Source: Micromonospora sp. CCTCC AA 2012012
GTDB lineage: Bacteria > Actinomycetota > Actinomycetes > Mycobacteriales > Micromonosporaceae
Assembly (NCBI RefSeq): GCF_040499845.1
Contig: NZ_CP159342.1
Coordinates: 1,426,001-1,490,000, forward strand
Length of the DNA stretch: 64,000 nt
Direction of reading: 5' to 3'
The first letter of the stretch is position 1. The number at the start of each line of letters is the position of its first letter. The notes below the pieces were generated by a model, which did not search any database, was not told where the DNA came from, and saw only the letters and a list, made by a program, of their open reading frames with translations. The translations under genes and the position numbers were made by a program. This document shows positions 52,001 to 62,536 of the stretch, one piece after another.

Positions 52001-55000
52001 CTGCGCGGGCTCTTCGCCGAGGTGCTGAGCCTCCCCGCGGTGGCCGCCGCCGACGACTTCTTCGCCCTCGGCGGGCACTCCATGCTCGCCGTCCGGCTGG
52101 TCAACCGGATCCGCTCGGTGCTCGGCGCCGAGGTCGGCATCCGGGACCTCTTCCTCGCCCCCACCCCCGCCGCGCTGGACCGGCGGATCGGTGAGCTGAC
52201 CGCCGCCGCCCGACCCGCCCTCGTACCGGCCGCCACCGCCGAACGGGTGCCGCTCTCCTACGCGCAGCGCCGGCTGTGGTTCCTCAACGAACTCGGCGGG
52301 CCGAGCGCCGTCTACAACCTGCCCGTCGCGCTGCGGCTGGACCGGCACCTCGACCCGGCCGTGCTGGCCGGGGCGCTCGCCGACGTGGCCGACCGGCACG
52401 AGGTGCTGCGCACCGTCCACCGGGTGGTCGACGGCGAGCCCTGCCAGGTCGTCCTGGCGGGCGTACGCCCCGAACTGACCGTGCGGGACGTCCCCGCCGA
52501 CGGTCTCGGCGCGGCGGTCGACGCGGCGGCCGGGCACGTCTTCGACCTGGCCGGGGAGATCCCGTTCCGGGGGTGGCTGCTGCGGGTGGACGACGGCTCC
52601 CAGGTGCTGGTGGTGCTGGTGCACCACATCGCCGGGGACGGCTGGTCCACCGGCCCGCTCCTGCGCGACCTGGCGATCGCGTACGCCGCCCGCGACGCGG
52701 GCCACGCTCCCGACTGGGCGCCGCTGCCCGTGCAGTACGCCGACTACACCCTCTGGCAGCAGGACCTGCTCGGCGACCCGGCCGACCCGGCCAGCCTGTT
52801 GGCCCGGCAGCTCGACTTCTGGCGGACCGCCCTGGCCGGCGCGCCGCAGGTGCTGGAGCTGCCCGCCGACCGGCCCCGCCCCGCCGAGGCCACCCACCGG
52901 GGCGACCTGGTGCCCTTCACGCTGGACGCCCGGACGCACGAGGCGGTGCTGCGGGTGGCCCGGGACACCGGGGCGACGGTGTTCATGGTGCTCCAGGCGG
53001 CCCTGGCGGCGTTGCTGTCCCGACTCGGTGCGGGCACCGACATCCCGATCGGGACCGTCATCGCCGGTCGCGGTGACGAGGCCCTGGACGACCTGGTCGG
53101 GTTCTTCGTCAACACCCTGGTGCTGCGTACCGACGTCTCCGGCGACCCGACGTTCGCCGACCTGGTGGCGCGGGTGCGGGACGCCGACCTGGCCGCGTAC
53201 GACCATCAGGACCTGCCCTTCGAGCGGCTGGTGGAGGAGCTGAACCCGACCCGCTCCACCGCCCACCACCCGCTCGTGCAGGTCATGCTGGTGCTCCAGA
53301 ACGCCACCGGCGGCGACACCGAGCCCGACACGGTGCTGGCCGGCGAGGAGCTGTCCTTCCGGGCCGGGGTGGCGAAGTTCGACCTGACCCTCGCCGTGCA
53401 GGAACAGCACGACCCGACCGGCGCGCCCGTCGGCATCGTCGGCGCCGTCGAGTACGCCACCGACCTCTTCGACCCGCCCACCGTCACCCGGCTCGCCGCC
53501 ACCCTCGCCCGGCTGCTCGCCGCCGTCACCGCCCACCCCGACACCCCGGTCCGCGACGTCGACCTGCTCACCGCCGACGAGCGGCACGAGGTGCTGCACA
53601 CCTTCAACGACACCACCGGACCCGCGCCGGACCTGCGGGTCACCGAGGTCTTCGCCCGGCAGGTCGCCGCCCACCCCGACCGGGACGCGCTGGTCTGCGG
53701 CGCCGAACGGATGACGTACGCCCAGCTCGACGCGGCCGCCAACCGGCTCGCCCGGCACCTGGTCGACCTCGGCGTCCGGCGCGGCGACACCGTCGGCGTC
53801 CTGCTGGACCGCGGCCTCACCATGGCCGTCGCCGTGCTCGCCGCCCTCCAGTCCGGCGCCGCGTACGCCCTGCTCGACCCCGAGTTCCCGGACGCCCGGC
53901 TGGCCGACCTCATCGGCGACGCGGCGGTCGCCGCGCTGGTCAGCGACGGCACGCTGGTCGACCGGCTCGGCGCCGCCCGACCCGCCCGCACCGTGCTGCT
54001 CGACGAGGCCGCCGCCGGCCTGGACCGGCTGCCCGCCGGACCCCTCGACCTGCCCGGCGACCCCGGCGACCCGGCCTGCGTCATGTTCACCTCCGGCTCC
54101 ACCGGCCGACCCAAGGGGGCGCTGTCGGCCCACCGGGCCATCGTCGGCACCCTCACCGGGCAGCACTTCGTCGACTTCGGACCGGACCAGGTGTGGGTGC
54201 AGGCGGCGCCGGTCTCCTGGGACGCGTTCGCGCTGGAGTTCTGGGGGGCGCTGCTGAACGGGGCCACCTGCGTGCTCCAGCCCGGCCAGCGCCCCGAACC
54301 GGCCCGGATCGCCGAGCTGGTCACCGCGCACCAGGTCACCACCCTCTGGCTCTCGGCCGGCCTGTTCAACCTGATGCTCGACGAGCACCCCGACACCCTC
54401 GCCGCCGTCCGGCAGGTGGTCACCGGCGGCGAGGCGCCGTCGGTGGAACACCTGGCCCGGGCCCGCCGCCGCTTCCCCGAGCTGCGCCTGGTGCACGGGT
54501 ACGGCCCGGTGGAGAGCATGATCTTCACGAACTGCCACCCGGTCGACGCCCCGCCCCGGACCGCCCCCGTCCCGGTCGGCGCCCCGCTGGCCAACCGCCG
54601 CTGCTACGTCCTCGACGACCGGTTGCGGCCGGTCCCGGTCGGCGTCACCGGGGAGCTGTACGTCGCCGGCACCGGCCTGGCCGACGGCTACCTGCACCGG
54701 GCCGGGCTGACCGCCGCCGCGTTCGTCGCCGACCCGTTCGGCCCCACCGGCGCCCGGATGTACCGCACCGGTGACCTCGCCCGGTGGACCCGCGCCGGCA
54801 CCGTGGAGATCGTCGGCCGCGCCGACGACCAGGTGAAGATCCGCGGCTTCCGGATCGAGCCGGGGGAGGTCGCCGCCGTGCTGGCCCGCCGGCCCGGCGT
54901 CGGCGGGGTCACCGTCGTCGTCCGTGAGGACCGGCCGGGGGACAAGCGGCTGGTGGCGTACCTGACGCCGGCCGACCCGGACGACCACCTCGACGTGGTC

Positions 55001-58000
55001 GAGCTGCGCCGCGACGCCGCCGCCGCGCTCCCCGCGCACCTGGTGCCGGCCGCGTTCGTGGTGCTGGACCGGCTGCCGCTGACCGCCAACGGCAAGGTCG
55101 ACCGGGCCGCGCTGCCCGCCCCCGAGTACGGCCCGACCAGCGCGTACCGGGCCCCGCGCACCCCGGCCGAACAGCTGATGTGCGACCTGTTCGGCGCGGT
55201 GCTCGGCGTGCCGAAGGTCGGGGTGGACGACGACTTCTTCGCCCTCGGCGGGCACTCCCTGCTCGCCGCCAAGCTGGTCAACCGGATCCGCGCGGTCCAG
55301 GGGACCCAGGTCGGCGTCCGGGACCTGTTCCAGGCGCCCACCCCGGCCGGGCTGACCCGCCGGGTCGGCGAGCTGGGCGGCGGCACCGTCCGGCCCGCGC
55401 TGACGCCGACCGCGCCGACCGGCCGGGTGCCGCTGTCGTACGCCCAGCACCGGCTCTGGTTCCTCGGCGAGCTGGACGGGCCCGGCGCGGTCTACAACAT
55501 CCCGGTCGCGCTGCGGCTGGACCGGGACCTCGACCCGGACGTGCTGGCCGCCGCGCTGGCCGACGTCGCCGGCCGGCACGACGTGCTGCGCACCGTCTAC
55601 CGGGCGGTCGACGGCGAGCCGTACCAGGTGGTCCTCGCCGACGGTCGGCCGGAGCTGACGGTGCGCGACCTGCCCGCCGACGAGCTGACCCCGGCGATCG
55701 AGGCCGCCGCCGGGCACGTGTTCGACCTGGCCGCCGAGGTCCCGCTGCGGGCCTGGCTGCTGCGGCCGGCGGGCGAGCGTCAGGTGCTGGTGGTGCTGGT
55801 GCACCACATCGCCGGTGACGGCTGGTCGATGGGGCCGCTGCTGCGTGACCTGTCGACCGCGTACCGGGCGCGGGCGGCGGGCCGGGCACCGCAGTGGACG
55901 CCGCTGCCCGTCCAGTACGTCGACTACACCCTCTGGCAGCGCCGGCTGCTCGGCGACGCCGCCGACCCGACCAGCCTGCTCGCCCGGCAGCTCGACTTCT
56001 GGCGTACCGCCCTGGCCGGCGCGCCGCAGGTGCTGGAGCTGCCCGCCGACCGGCCCCGGCCGGCGGTGGCCAGCCATCGGGGCGACGTGGTGCCGTTCGG
56101 CCTCGACGCGGAGACCCACGCCGCCGTGCTGCGGCTCGCCCGCGGCAGCGGCGCGACCCTGTTCATGGTGCTCCAGGCCGCCTTCGCGGTGCTGCTGTCC
56201 CGGCTCGGCGCCGGCCCCGACATCCCGATCGGCACCGTGGTGGCGGGCCGGGGCGACGAGGCCCTCGACGACCTGGTCGGGTTCTTCGTCAACACCCTGG
56301 TGCTGCGCACCGACGTGTCGGGCGACCCCACCTTCGCCGACCTGGTGGCCCGGGTGCGGGACGCCGACCTGGCCGCGTACGACCACCAGGACCTGCCCTT
56401 CGAACGCCTGGTCGAGGAGCTGAACCCGGCCCGCTCCACCGCCCACCACCCGCTGTTCCAGGTGATGCTGCTGGTGCGCAACACCGCCGAGGTGGACCCG
56501 ACCGGCTCGCCGTTCGCCGGCACCGAGGTCCCCTTCGACCTCGGCACGGTCAAGTTCGACCTGACCCTCTCGGTCGGCGAACGGCAGGACGACGCGGGTG
56601 CCCCAACCGGCCTGGACGGGGTGCTGGAGTACGCCGCCGACCTGTTCGACCCGGGCACCGCCGCGCTGCTGGCCGACCGGCTGGCCCGGCTGCTCACCGC
56701 CGTCGCCACCGACCCGGACCAGCGGGTCGGCGACGTGGACCTGCTCGGCGCCGACGAGCGGCGGCGGTTGCTGGTCGACTACAACGACACGACCGTGCCG
56801 GCGACCCGGGGTGGGGTGCACGAGGCGTTCCAGGAGCAGGCCCGGCTCACCCCGGACGCGATCGCGGTCACCTTCGGCGACCGGCGACTGAGCTACGCCG
56901 AGCTGAACCGGCGGGCCAACGCGCTGGCCCGGCGACTCGTCGCGGCGGGCGTCAGGCCACAGTCGACGGTCGGGGTGCTGATGCGGCGCGGCGCCGACCT
57001 GATCGTGGCGAGCCTCGCGGTGCTCAAGTGCGGGGCCGCGTACGTCCCCGTCGGCACCACCCTGCCGCCCGCCCGGGTCCGGATGGTCATGGCGGACTCG
57101 GCGGCCACCGTCCTGCTCGTCGACGCCGACGCGGCGGCCCACCCGGCGCTGCCCGACGAGCGGGCGCACGGCACCCGGGTCGTACCCTTCGACGGGCCGG
57201 CCGGCGACCGCGACGACGACCTGGACCTGCCGCTGGACGACCGGTCCCTGATGTACGTCATGTTCACCTCCGGCTCCACCGGCCGGCCCAAGGGCGTCGG
57301 CGTCACCCACCGCAACGTGCGGGAACTCGTCGCCGACCGGTGCTGGAACGCCGAGCACCACCGCCGGATGCTGGTGCACTCGAACTACGGCTTCGACTCC
57401 TCCACCTATGAGATCTGGGTGCCGCTGCTCACCGGCGGGGAACTGGTGATCGCCGAGGGGGAGGGCGCCGACCTCGGCGAGCTGGCCCGGACCATCACCC
57501 GCCACGACGTGACCGCCGCCTACTTCACCATGGGCCTGTTCCACGTCATGGCCGACGAGGGCCTGGACACCCTGGCCCGGCTGAAGGAGGTGTGGACCGG
57601 CGGCGACGTCGCCTCCCCGGCGGCGGTACGCCGGGTGCTGGAGCACTGCCCCGACACGGTGCTGGTGCACAGCTACGGGCCCACCGAGGTCACCTTCGCC
57701 TCGCACCACCAACGGTTCGACACCGACCGCCGGGAGTTCACCGGCGTCCACCTGGGCCGGCCGCTGGACAACACGCGGACGTACGTGCTCGACGAGCGGC
57801 TGCACCCGGTGCCGCTGGGTGCCACCGGCGAGCTGTACCTGGCCGGCGACCAGGTCGCCCGCGGCTACCTGGGCCGGCCGGCGCTGACCGCCGAACGGTT
57901 CGTCGCCGACCCGTTCGACCCGGCCGGCGGCCGGATGTACCGCACCGGTGACCTGGTCGCCTGGACCGGCCGGGGTGAGCTGCGCTTCGTCGGCCGGGCC

Positions 58001-59347
58001 GACGGGCAGGTCAAGATCCGGGGCTTCCGGATCGAACCGGTCGAGGTGGAGGCGACCGTCGCCGCTCATCCCGGCGTCGGCCAGGTCGCCGTGGTCGTCC
58101 GCGAGGACCGGCCCGCGGACAAGCGCCTCGTGGCGTACGTGGTGCCGGCCGACGGCGCGACGGTGGACGAGGCGGCGCTGCGGGCGGACGCCGCCCGGAC
58201 CCTGCCCGGCTACATGGTGCCCTCGGCGGTGGTGCTGCTCGACCGGTTGCCGGTCACCGTCAACGGCAAGCTGGACCGTCGGGCCCTGCCCGCCCCCGCG
58301 CACGCCGGACCCGGCGGCCGGGCCCCGCGCACCCCGGACGAGCAGCGGATGTGCCAGCTCTTCGCCGACGTCCTCGGCGTCGACACGGTGGGCGTCGACG
58401 ACAACTTCTTCGACCTCGGCGGCCACTCCCTGCTGGCCACCCGCCTGGTCAGCCGGATCCGCACCACCTTCGGCCGGGACCTCGGGGTCCGCGACCTGTT
58501 CCAGCACCCGACCGTCGCCGGGCTGCTCGGCGAGCCCACCGGTGGCGACGCGCTGGGCGTGCTGCTGCCGCTGCACCCCGAGGGCACCCGCCGGCCGCTG
58601 TTCTGCGTCCACCCCGGCGCCGGGATGAGCTGGTCGTACGCGGGCCTCGCCGCGCACCTCGGCCCCGACCAGCCGCTCTACGGCCTGCAGACCCGCGCGT
58701 TGAGCACCCCCGGCTACCGGGCGACCGGCGTCGCGGAGCTGGCCGACGAATACCTGACCGAGATCCGGCGGGTGCAGCCGCACGGGCCGTACCGGCTGCT
58801 CGGCTGGTCCTTCGGCGGGGTGGTGGCGCACGCCATGGCCGTCGCCCTGCAACGGGCCGGGGAGCAGGTGGAGCTGCTGGCCATGATGGACGCCTACCCG
58901 GTGTCGGCGGAGGACGCCGCCCGGCCCCGCGACGACCGGGAGACCATGCGGATGCTGGTCGGCGACGACGACGGCGAGGCCGACGACCTGCCGCCCGGCT
59001 TCCTCGACCGGTACGACCCGCACGCCGTCGTCGAGGTGCTGCGCCGCCGGGACCCGGTGCTCGCCGGCTTCACCGCCGACGAGGTGCACGCATTGGTCCT
59101 GGCCGCGGTCAACCACGCCGAGATCATGGCGGCGTACCGGCCGGAGGTCTTCGCCGGTGACCTGCTCTTCTTCTCCGCCGGTCGGGCCGACTCCGCCGGC
59201 GTCACCTCGCCGAAACTGTGGGAGGAGCACATCGCCGGCGCGGTGGAATGCCACGACATCGACACCACTCATCTGCGGATGACCGAAAGGGAACCCCTCG
59301 CGGAAATCGGCGGCATCCTCGCCGGAAAGCTCGCCGACACCGCGTGA
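49025..59347 (+). CDS. Nonribosomal peptide synthetase NRPS4, A-C-T-C-A-T-C-A-T-TE
   Basis: This 3440-residue enzyme opens with an A domain (residues about 30-500; A3 near 164, GKIDR near 485) joined directly to a C domain (518-960) and T (Ser near 1019). Two full C-A-T modules and a thioesterase (about 3185-3440, Ser in [13 protein letters not shown] near 3261, His in DTTHLRM) follow. Ten-residue codes as I read them: first A D-A-E-D-V-G-T-V-V-K (Glu at the third position suggests a basic side chain such as Lys); second A D-A-L-W-V-G-G-I-F-K (close to Val codes); third A D-S-Y-Y-W-G-S-F-A-K (unassigned). All C domains keep HHxxxDG; no epimerase or methyltransferase domain is seen. TE releases or cyclises the peptide. 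Confidence 0.95.
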   Translation: MPSIDHAGSATDPRSDRDGHRPSAILDGEPLAGPVVPVVAAFAARVVAAPEHPALTAGSTSLSYAALDAAVAERAARLTAEGAGPGRLVTVCRPRGVDAIVAILAVLRTGAAYLPLDPGAPVARNEAILADAGAGAPPALAEVVDRGEVVLTAATVPVDTAYVIYTSGSTGTPNGVLVGRAALAHFVAGATRRYGVGADDRVLQFAPLHFDASVEEIFVTLCAGGTLVLRGDDMLDVPALLAGCARYGITVLDLPTAYWHELAYALSTGVVTLPPTLRTVVIGGEAALPERVARWCSAVGATVRLLNTYGPTEATVVATVADLSTHDGGEVPIGLPLPGVRAAIVDGELWLLGGGLADGYLGRAELTARRFTTLDGAPAYRTGDRVRVRPDGQLGYLGRFDDEVKINGHRIDPAAVESVLLGHPEVRETAVVAQELADGVKRLVAYVVGPVTAEDVRAYLSQRLPAAAVPGVVSPVRALPRSSTGKIDRSLLRTMSPTRAATTAEPELPDYRPEPGEELIPLSYAQRRLWFLNRLEGPSATYNVPVVLDLAGVPDRTALAAAVADVVQRHEVLRTVCPSVDGEPVQRVLATAGDGLSVVECPADQVDARVAEFAAGTFDIAVQPPLRVRLVVAGPDRSVLVLLLHHVATDGWSMAPLLRDLATAYQARLGGAAPDWEPLPVQYADYTLWQQELLGDVDDPASLLARQLAWWRDTLADAPAVLDLPLDRPRPTEPSHRGTSIRALLDADTHRRLRRLGDQRQASPFMLFHAALAATLTRLGAGTDVPIGTPVAGRSDEALHDLVGFFVNTVVLRTDLSDDPAFADLVERVRDADLAAYAHEEVPFDLVVERLNPARSLGHHPFFQVMLTVDTAVPDELRIFDLDGRIAPAGLDTAKFDLSVSCVAAPDGGDVEIWLQYAADLFDEETAQLLLEVYLRLLRAVAADPARPVGALDVLSDAERESLDGRRAAARTRTGAAVAVTGGRAGSPRTEILRGLFAEVLSLPAVAAADDFFALGGHSMLAVRLVNRIRSVLGAEVGIRDLFLAPTPAALDRRIGELTAAARPALVPAATAERVPLSYAQRRLWFLNELGGPSAVYNLPVALRLDRHLDPAVLAGALADVADRHEVLRTVHRVVDGEPCQVVLAGVRPELTVRDVPADGLGAAVDAAAGHVFDLAGEIPFRGWLLRVDDGSQVLVVLVHHIAGDGWSTGPLLRDLAIAYAARDAGHAPDWAPLPVQYADYTLWQQDLLGDPADPASLLARQLDFWRTALAGAPQVLELPADRPRPAEATHRGDLVPFTLDARTHEAVLRVARDTGATVFMVLQAALAALLSRLGAGTDIPIGTVIAGRGDEALDDLVGFFVNTLVLRTDVSGDPTFADLVARVRDADLAAYDHQDLPFERLVEELNPTRSTAHHPLVQVMLVLQNATGGDTEPDTVLAGEELSFRAGVAKFDLTLAVQEQHDPTGAPVGIVGAVEYATDLFDPPTVTRLAATLARLLAAVTAHPDTPVRDVDLLTADERHEVLHTFNDTTGPAPDLRVTEVFARQVAAHPDRDALVCGAERMTYAQLDAAANRLARHLVDLGVRRGDTVGVLLDRGLTMAVAVLAALQSGAAYALLDPEFPDARLADLIGDAAVAALVSDGTLVDRLGAARPARTVLLDEAAAGLDRLPAGPLDLPGDPGDPACVMFTSGSTGRPKGALSAHRAIVGTLTGQHFVDFGPDQVWVQAAPVSWDAFALEFWGALLNGATCVLQPGQRPEPARIAELVTAHQVTTLWLSAGLFNLMLDEHPDTLAAVRQVVTGGEAPSVEHLARARRRFPELRLVHGYGPVESMIFTNCHPVDAPPRTAPVPVGAPLANRRCYVLDDRLRPVPVGVTGELYVAGTGLADGYLHRAGLTAAAFVADPFGPTGARMYRTGDLARWTRAGTVEIVGRADDQVKIRGFRIEPGEVAAVLARRPGVGGVTVVVREDRPGDKRLVAYLTPADPDDHLDVVELRRDAAAALPAHLVPAAFVVLDRLPLTANGKVDRAALPAPEYGPTSAYRAPRTPAEQLMCDLFGAVLGVPKVGVDDDFFALGGHSLLAAKLVNRIRAVQGTQVGVRDLFQAPTPAGLTRRVGELGGGTVRPALTPTAPTGRVPLSYAQHRLWFLGELDGPGAVYNIPVALRLDRDLDPDVLAAALADVAGRHDVLRTVYRAVDGEPYQVVLADGRPELTVRDLPADELTPAIEAAAGHVFDLAAEVPLRAWLLRPAGERQVLVVLVHHIAGDGWSMGPLLRDLSTAYRARAAGRAPQWTPLPVQYVDYTLWQRRLLGDAADPTSLLARQLDFWRTALAGAPQVLELPADRPRPAVASHRGDVVPFGLDAETHAAVLRLARGSGATLFMVLQAAFAVLLSRLGAGPDIPIGTVVAGRGDEALDDLVGFFVNTLVLRTDVSGDPTFADLVARVRDADLAAYDHQDLPFERLVEELNPARSTAHHPLFQVMLLVRNTAEVDPTGSPFAGTEVPFDLGTVKFDLTLSVGERQDDAGAPTGLDGVLEYAADLFDPGTAALLADRLARLLTAVATDPDQRVGDVDLLGADERRRLLVDYNDTTVPATRGGVHEAFQEQARLTPDAIAVTFGDRRLSYAELNRRANALARRLVAAGVRPQSTVGVLMRRGADLIVASLAVLKCGAAYVPVGTTLPPARVRMVMADSAATVLLVDADAAAHPALPDERAHGTRVVPFDGPAGDRDDDLDLPLDDRSLMYVMFTSGSTGRPKGVGVTHRNVRELVADRCWNAEHHRRMLVHSNYGFDSSTYEIWVPLLTGGELVIAEGEGADLGELARTITRHDVTAAYFTMGLFHVMADEGLDTLARLKEVWTGGDVASPAAVRRVLEHCPDTVLVHSYGPTEVTFASHHQRFDTDRREFTGVHLGRPLDNTRTYVLDERLHPVPLGATGELYLAGDQVARGYLGRPALTAERFVADPFDPAGGRMYRTGDLVAWTGRGELRFVGRADGQVKIRGFRIEPVEVEATVAAHPGVGQVAVVVREDRPADKRLVAYVVPADGATVDEAALRADAARTLPGYMVPSAVVLLDRLPVTVNGKLDRRALPAPAHAGPGGRAPRTPDEQRMCQLFADVLGVDTVGVDDNFFDLGGHSLLATRLVSRIRTTFGRDLGVRDLFQHPTVAGLLGEPTGGDALGVLLPLHPEGTRRPLFCVHPGAGMSWSYAGLAAHLGPDQPLYGLQTRALSTPGYRATGVAELADEYLTEIRRVQPHGPYRLLGWSFGGVVAHAMAVALQRAGEQVELLAMMDAYPVSAEDAARPRDDRETMRMLVGDDDGEADDLPPGFLDRYDPHAVVEVLRRRDPVLAGFTADEVHALVLAAVNHAEIMAAYRPEVFAGDLLFFSAGRADSAGVTSPKLWEEHIAGAVECHDIDTTHLRMTEREPLAEIGGILAGKLADTA

Positions 59348-59383
59348 GAAACACGTCCGGAAACATCGAGAGAGGAAACTGAC

Positions 59384-59590
59384 ATGGCGAATCCGTTCGA
59401 CGACGCCGACGGCACCTTCCTGGTCCTGACCAACGACGAGGGACAGCACTCCCTGTGGCCCGTCTTCGCGGCGGTGCCGGGTGGCTGGCAGACCGCCTTC
59501 GGGCCCGCCGGCCGGCAGGAGTGCCTCGACCACATCGAGGGCGCCTGGACCGACATCCGCCCGAGGAGCCTGGTCGCCCAGTACGCGTGA
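59384..59590 (+). CDS. MbtH-family NRPS accessory protein
   Basis: The 68-residue protein has the conserved family residues: [33 protein letters not shown] and [17 protein letters not shown] (Ser and the three Trp of the family). MbtH proteins bind A domains and are needed for their folding or activity. It follows NRPS4 by 36 bp and closes that transcription unit before a strong terminator. It may serve every A domain of the cluster, including the stand-alone A-T protein. Confidence 0.96.
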   Translation: MANPFDDADGTFLVLTNDEGQHSLWPVFAAVPGGWQTAFGPAGRQECLDHIEGAWTDIRPRSLVAQYA

Positions 59591-59601
59591 GCCCAGCTCA
59601 G

Positions 59602-59633
59602 GACGGCCCCCCGCGACACCGCGGGGGGCCGTC
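59602..59633 (+). terminator. Strong terminator after the mbtH-like gene
   Basis: A perfect 14-bp stem (GACGGCCCCCCGCG and its complement) with an ACAC loop lies 11 bp after the stop. It separates the NRPS4 unit from the mutase operon. Confidence 0.85.
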
Positions 59634-59691
59634 GTCGTGTGTGGACAGGGTCGCCCGGCGGCTTTCGACTGCCCGCCTTCCTGCCTCTGCA

Positions 59692-59725
59692 ACTACCGTT
59701 CGGCGCCTCCGACCGCCCCTAGATT
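59692..59725 (+). promoter_or_regulatory. Cluster-type promoter of the mutase operon
   Basis: Box ACTACCGTT (seven of nine positions shared with ACTGCCGCT), 19 bases, then TAGATT. The 16 bases from AACTACCG to CGGCGC differ from the 32086 site at only two positions. The mutase ATG lies 80 bp downstream. Confidence 0.65.
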
Positions 59726-59805
59726 CGTCCTTGTGCAAAACGGAACCGCCGGATGCGTCGACCGCATCCGGAACGGGCGTCCCCCTGTCTGTTCGGAGAG
59801 CCTCG

Positions 59806-60255
59806 ATGGCGCTGTCGCAAGGCACAGGCACAGTCCTGTTGGCCGGTACCGTCTCTGATTCCCACACCTGGAACCTGGTGTTTCTCGAACTGTTTCTCCA
59901 GGAGCAGGGCCGGCGCGTGGTGAACCTCGGCCCGTGCGTACCGGAGGAGCTGCTGGTGCGGCACTGCCGCACCGACGCCCCCGACCTGGTGGTGATCAGC
60001 AGCGTCAACGGCCACGGCTGGACCGACGGCCTCGCCGCGATCACCCGGCTGCGGGCGGAGCCCGACCTGGCCGGCCTGCCGGTGGTCATCGGCGGCAAAC
60101 TCGGCCTCGACGGGCGCGACGACGCCGACGGGGTGGCGCGGCTGCGCGACGCCGGCTTCGACGCCGTCTTCGACGACGGCGACCTGGTCGCCTTCGAACG
60201 GTTCCTGACCGCGCTGACGGTGGCACCGTCGGCCGCTGCGGGGCGGCCGGCATGA
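59806..60255 (+). CDS. Methylaspartate (glutamate) mutase small subunit, B12-binding
   Basis: The 149-residue protein is the cobalamin-binding (S) component of glutamate mutase, which rearranges L-glutamate to (2S,3S)-3-methylaspartate using adenosylcobalamin. The Rossmann-type fold is clear: VLLAGTVSDSHTWN near the start with Asp18 and the cobalt-ligand His20, then VVISSVNGHGW and VVIGGKLGLDG. The usual DxHxxG motif reads DxHxxN here. The ATG is the first start after the promoter at 59692. It is translationally coupled to the large subunit (ATGA). Similar pairs supply methylaspartate for friulimicin, vicenistatin and streptolydigin. Confidence 0.93.
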   Translation: MALSQGTGTVLLAGTVSDSHTWNLVFLELFLQEQGRRVVNLGPCVPEELLVRHCRTDAPDLVVISSVNGHGWTDGLAAITRLRAEPDLAGLPVVIGGKLGLDGRDDADGVARLRDAGFDAVFDDGDLVAFERFLTALTVAPSAAAGRPA

Positions 60256-61505
60256 CCGCGCCGACCGGGCGGCCGGCGAGCCCCTTCGGCCGGTTCGTCG
60301 CCGACGCCGCCGCCGCCGGGCGGCTGGTCGTGCAGCCCCGGATGGGCTTCAGCGACCTGCGCCGGATGCGCGCCGGGCTGGAACGGACCAGGTTCGCCGC
60401 GGCCACCACGGTCGGCACCGTCACCATCGACAGCTACACCCGGGTCGGCGCCCACGCCGCCGCCCACCGGGCCCTCACCGAGGGCGTCCCGCTCAACGGC
60501 TACCCGATCGTGGCGTATCCGGTGGCGACCACCCGCGCGCTGCTGGACGGGGTGCACGACGACTCCTTCCCGGTGCAGGTGCGCCACGGGTCGTCCCGGC
60601 CGGAACCGATCATCCGGGCGCTGGTCGCCGCCGGCCTGCACGCCACCGAGGGCGGCCCGGTCTCCTACTGCCTGCCGTACGGGCGCACCCCGCTGGGCGA
60701 GTCGGTCCGCAACTGGGCGCACGCCTGCGAGCTGCTGGCCGAGCTGGCCCCGGGCACCGCACACCTGGAGAGCTTCGGTGGCTGCCTGCTCGGCCAGCTC
60801 TGCCCACCCGGGCTGCTGGTCGCGATCAGCCTCCTGGAGGGGATCTTCTTCGCCCGGCACGGGATCACCAGCGTCTCGCTGAGCTACGCCCAGCAGACCG
60901 ACCCCGGCCAGGACCTGGAGGCCGTCCGCGCGCTGCGCCGGCTGGCCGCCGAGTTCCTGCCGGCGCAGGTGGACCGGCACGTCGTGCTCTACACCTACAT
61001 GGGCGCCTTCCCCACCTCGCCGCGCGGCGCGCGCCGACTGCTGGCGGCCTCCGCCGAAATGGCGGTCCGCGCCGGGGCGGAACGGCTGATCGTCAAGACG
61101 GTCGCCGAGGCGCACCGGATCCCTACCGTGGAGGAGAACGTCCGGGCCCTGGAGACGGCCGCCGCGACGGCGGGCGTCACCGAGCCGTACGCGGGCGAGC
61201 CCGTCGACACCGGCGTGTACGCGGAGGCGCGGGCCCTCGTCGAGGCGGTGCTCGACCTGCACGACGACCCGGGCGAGGCGCTGCACGCGGCGTTCCGCCG
61301 GGGCCACCTCGACGTGCCGTACTGCCTGCATCCGGACAACGCCGGCCGGTCCCGAAGCTGGATCGACGACGCCGGCCGGCTGCGCTGGTCGGCGGTGGGC
61401 CGGATGCCCATCCCCACGCCCCCGCCGGGCCCCGACCGACCGGCGATGACTTCGACGCGACTGCTGTCCGCCCTGCACACCGTGGCGCGCAGGTACGACC
61501 AATGA
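60252..61505 (+). CDS. Methylaspartate (glutamate) mutase large subunit
   Basis: The 417-residue catalytic (E) subunit forms the TIM barrel that binds glutamate. Recognisable blocks are VQPRMGFSDLRRMRAGLERT, VGTVTIDSYTRVG, PLNGYPIVAYP, VQVRHGSSRPEPII, EGGPVSYCLPYGRTPL and YTYMGAFPTSP. It is some 60 residues shorter than the roughly 480-residue clostridial GlmE, with most of the difference at the C-terminal end. It overlaps the small-subunit gene by 4 bp and the next gene by 4 bp. With the B12 subunit it should make 3-methylaspartate for the peptide or its tailoring. B12 supply must come from elsewhere. Confidence 0.92.
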   Translation: MTAPTGRPASPFGRFVADAAAAGRLVVQPRMGFSDLRRMRAGLERTRFAAATTVGTVTIDSYTRVGAHAAAHRALTEGVPLNGYPIVAYPVATTRALLDGVHDDSFPVQVRHGSSRPEPIIRALVAAGLHATEGGPVSYCLPYGRTPLGESVRNWAHACELLAELAPGTAHLESFGGCLLGQLCPPGLLVAISLLEGIFFARHGITSVSLSYAQQTDPGQDLEAVRALRRLAAEFLPAQVDRHVVLYTYMGAFPTSPRGARRLLAASAEMAVRAGAERLIVKTVAEAHRIPTVEENVRALETAAATAGVTEPYAGEPVDTGVYAEARALVEAVLDLHDDPGEALHAAFRRGHLDVPYCLHPDNAGRSRSWIDDAGRLRWSAVGRMPIPTPPPGPDRPAMTSTRLLSALHTVARRYDQ

Positions 61506-62536
61506 GACCGGGAGGCGAGATGCACCAGACCGACCACCAGCCGGCGGTGACCGGGGCCGGACCCCGACCTGGACCGCTCGGCGAGCACCTGGTCGCTCCG
61601 GCGACCCGGGCCGCCATGGCGGTGCAGCAGGAGGCGCTGTACGCGGCGCGGGAGTTCCTGCGCGGCCGTGGCTTCACCGAACTCCTGCCGCCGCTGATCG
61701 GCCCGGTGACCGACCCGGGCGGGCGGGGCGCCAAGGCCCTCGACGTCGACTACTACGGCCACCCGTACAAGCTGATGACCAGCGCGATCCTCTACAAGCA
61801 GGCGTCGCTGCGCGGCTTCGGCAAGCTCTTCTACATCGCCCCGAACGTGCGGGTCGAGCCGCCGGAGACCGCCGGCACCGGCCGGCACCTGGTGGAGTTC
61901 CACCAGATCGACGTGGAGTGCGCCGGGGCCACCCGGGACGACGCCATGGAGATCGCCGCCGGGCTGCTCACCCACGTCGTGCGGCACGTGCTGGACGCCG
62001 TGCCGGACGTCCTCGGCGGGCTGGGCCGCGACCCGCTGGCCTTCACCGAGCTGCTCACCGGCAAGTTCGACACCTGCACCCACGCCGAGGCGGTCGACCG
62101 GCTGCGCGGCGGCGGCCACCCGCAGAGCGCCGACGCCGAGATCGACTGGGTGGGGGAGGAGACCCTGTCCCGGGAGGCGGACCGGCCGTTCTTCGTCACC
62201 GACTACCCGAAGGGCTCGCGCGGCTTCTACGACCGGGAGGACCCGGCCCGCCCCGGCGTGCTGCGCAACTTCGACCTGATTGCGCACGGCGGCTACGGCG
62301 AGCTGGTCAGCGGCAGCGAACGCGAGTCCGACTACGCCACCATCGTCACCCGGATGCGGGAGAGCGGCGAGAACCCGGCCAAGTACGACTGGTACCTGAA
62401 GCTGGCCCGCGACGGCATCCCGGCCAGCGCCGGGTTCGGCATGGGGGTGCAGCGGCTGGTCCGCTTCCTCACCGGCCTGGACGCGTTGTGGCAGGTCAGC
62501 GCGTACCCGAAGCTGCCCGGGGTGGTGGCCCCGTGA
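61502..62536 (+). CDS. Asparaginyl-tRNA-synthetase-like catalytic domain, probable asparagine-synthetase-type amide ligase
   Basis: The 344-residue protein is a class II synthetase core without an anticodon-binding domain. Motif 2 is FYIAPNVRVEPPETAGTGRH near residue 113 and the segment HLVEFHQIDVE follows. DLIAHGGYGELVSGSERESDY lies near 265 and motif 3 GFGMGVQRLVRFL near 312. It resembles the archaeal AsnRS-related enzyme AS-AR, which makes asparagine from aspartate and ammonia through an aspartyl-adenylate. Beside a methylaspartate mutase it could turn 3-methylaspartate into 3-methylasparagine or attach it to another amine. It starts at ATG 61502 overlapping the previous stop; ATG 61520 after GGAGG is an alternative. 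Confidence 0.85.
   Translation: MRPGGEMHQTDHQPAVTGAGPRPGPLGEHLVAPATRAAMAVQQEALYAAREFLRGRGFTELLPPLIGPVTDPGGRGAKALDVDYYGHPYKLMTSAILYKQASLRGFGKLFYIAPNVRVEPPETAGTGRHLVEFHQIDVECAGATRDDAMEIAAGLLTHVVRHVLDAVPDVLGGLGRDPLAFTELLTGKFDTCTHAEAVDRLRGGGHPQSADAEIDWVGEETLSREADRPFFVTDYPKGSRGFYDREDPARPGVLRNFDLIAHGGYGELVSGSERESDYATIVTRMRESGENPAKYDWYLKLARDGIPASAGFGMGVQRLVRFLTGLDALWQVSAYPKLPGVVAP

Noticed and set aside
49025-59347. Epimerase or methyltransferase domains in NRPS4
   Set aside because: The sequence between T and following C domains is short, and no E or MT motif is present; A10-to-T spacing is normal.
49049-59692. Open frame of more than 10 kb on the minus strand opposite NRPS4
   Set aside because: It mirrors the + strand NRPS codons, is Gly/Arg/Pro/His-rich with no domain pattern, and results from the high GC3 of NRPS4.
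61502-62536. Self-resistance tRNA synthetase
   Set aside because: The anticodon-binding domain is absent, and the gene is embedded in an amino-acid-making operon rather than standing alone.
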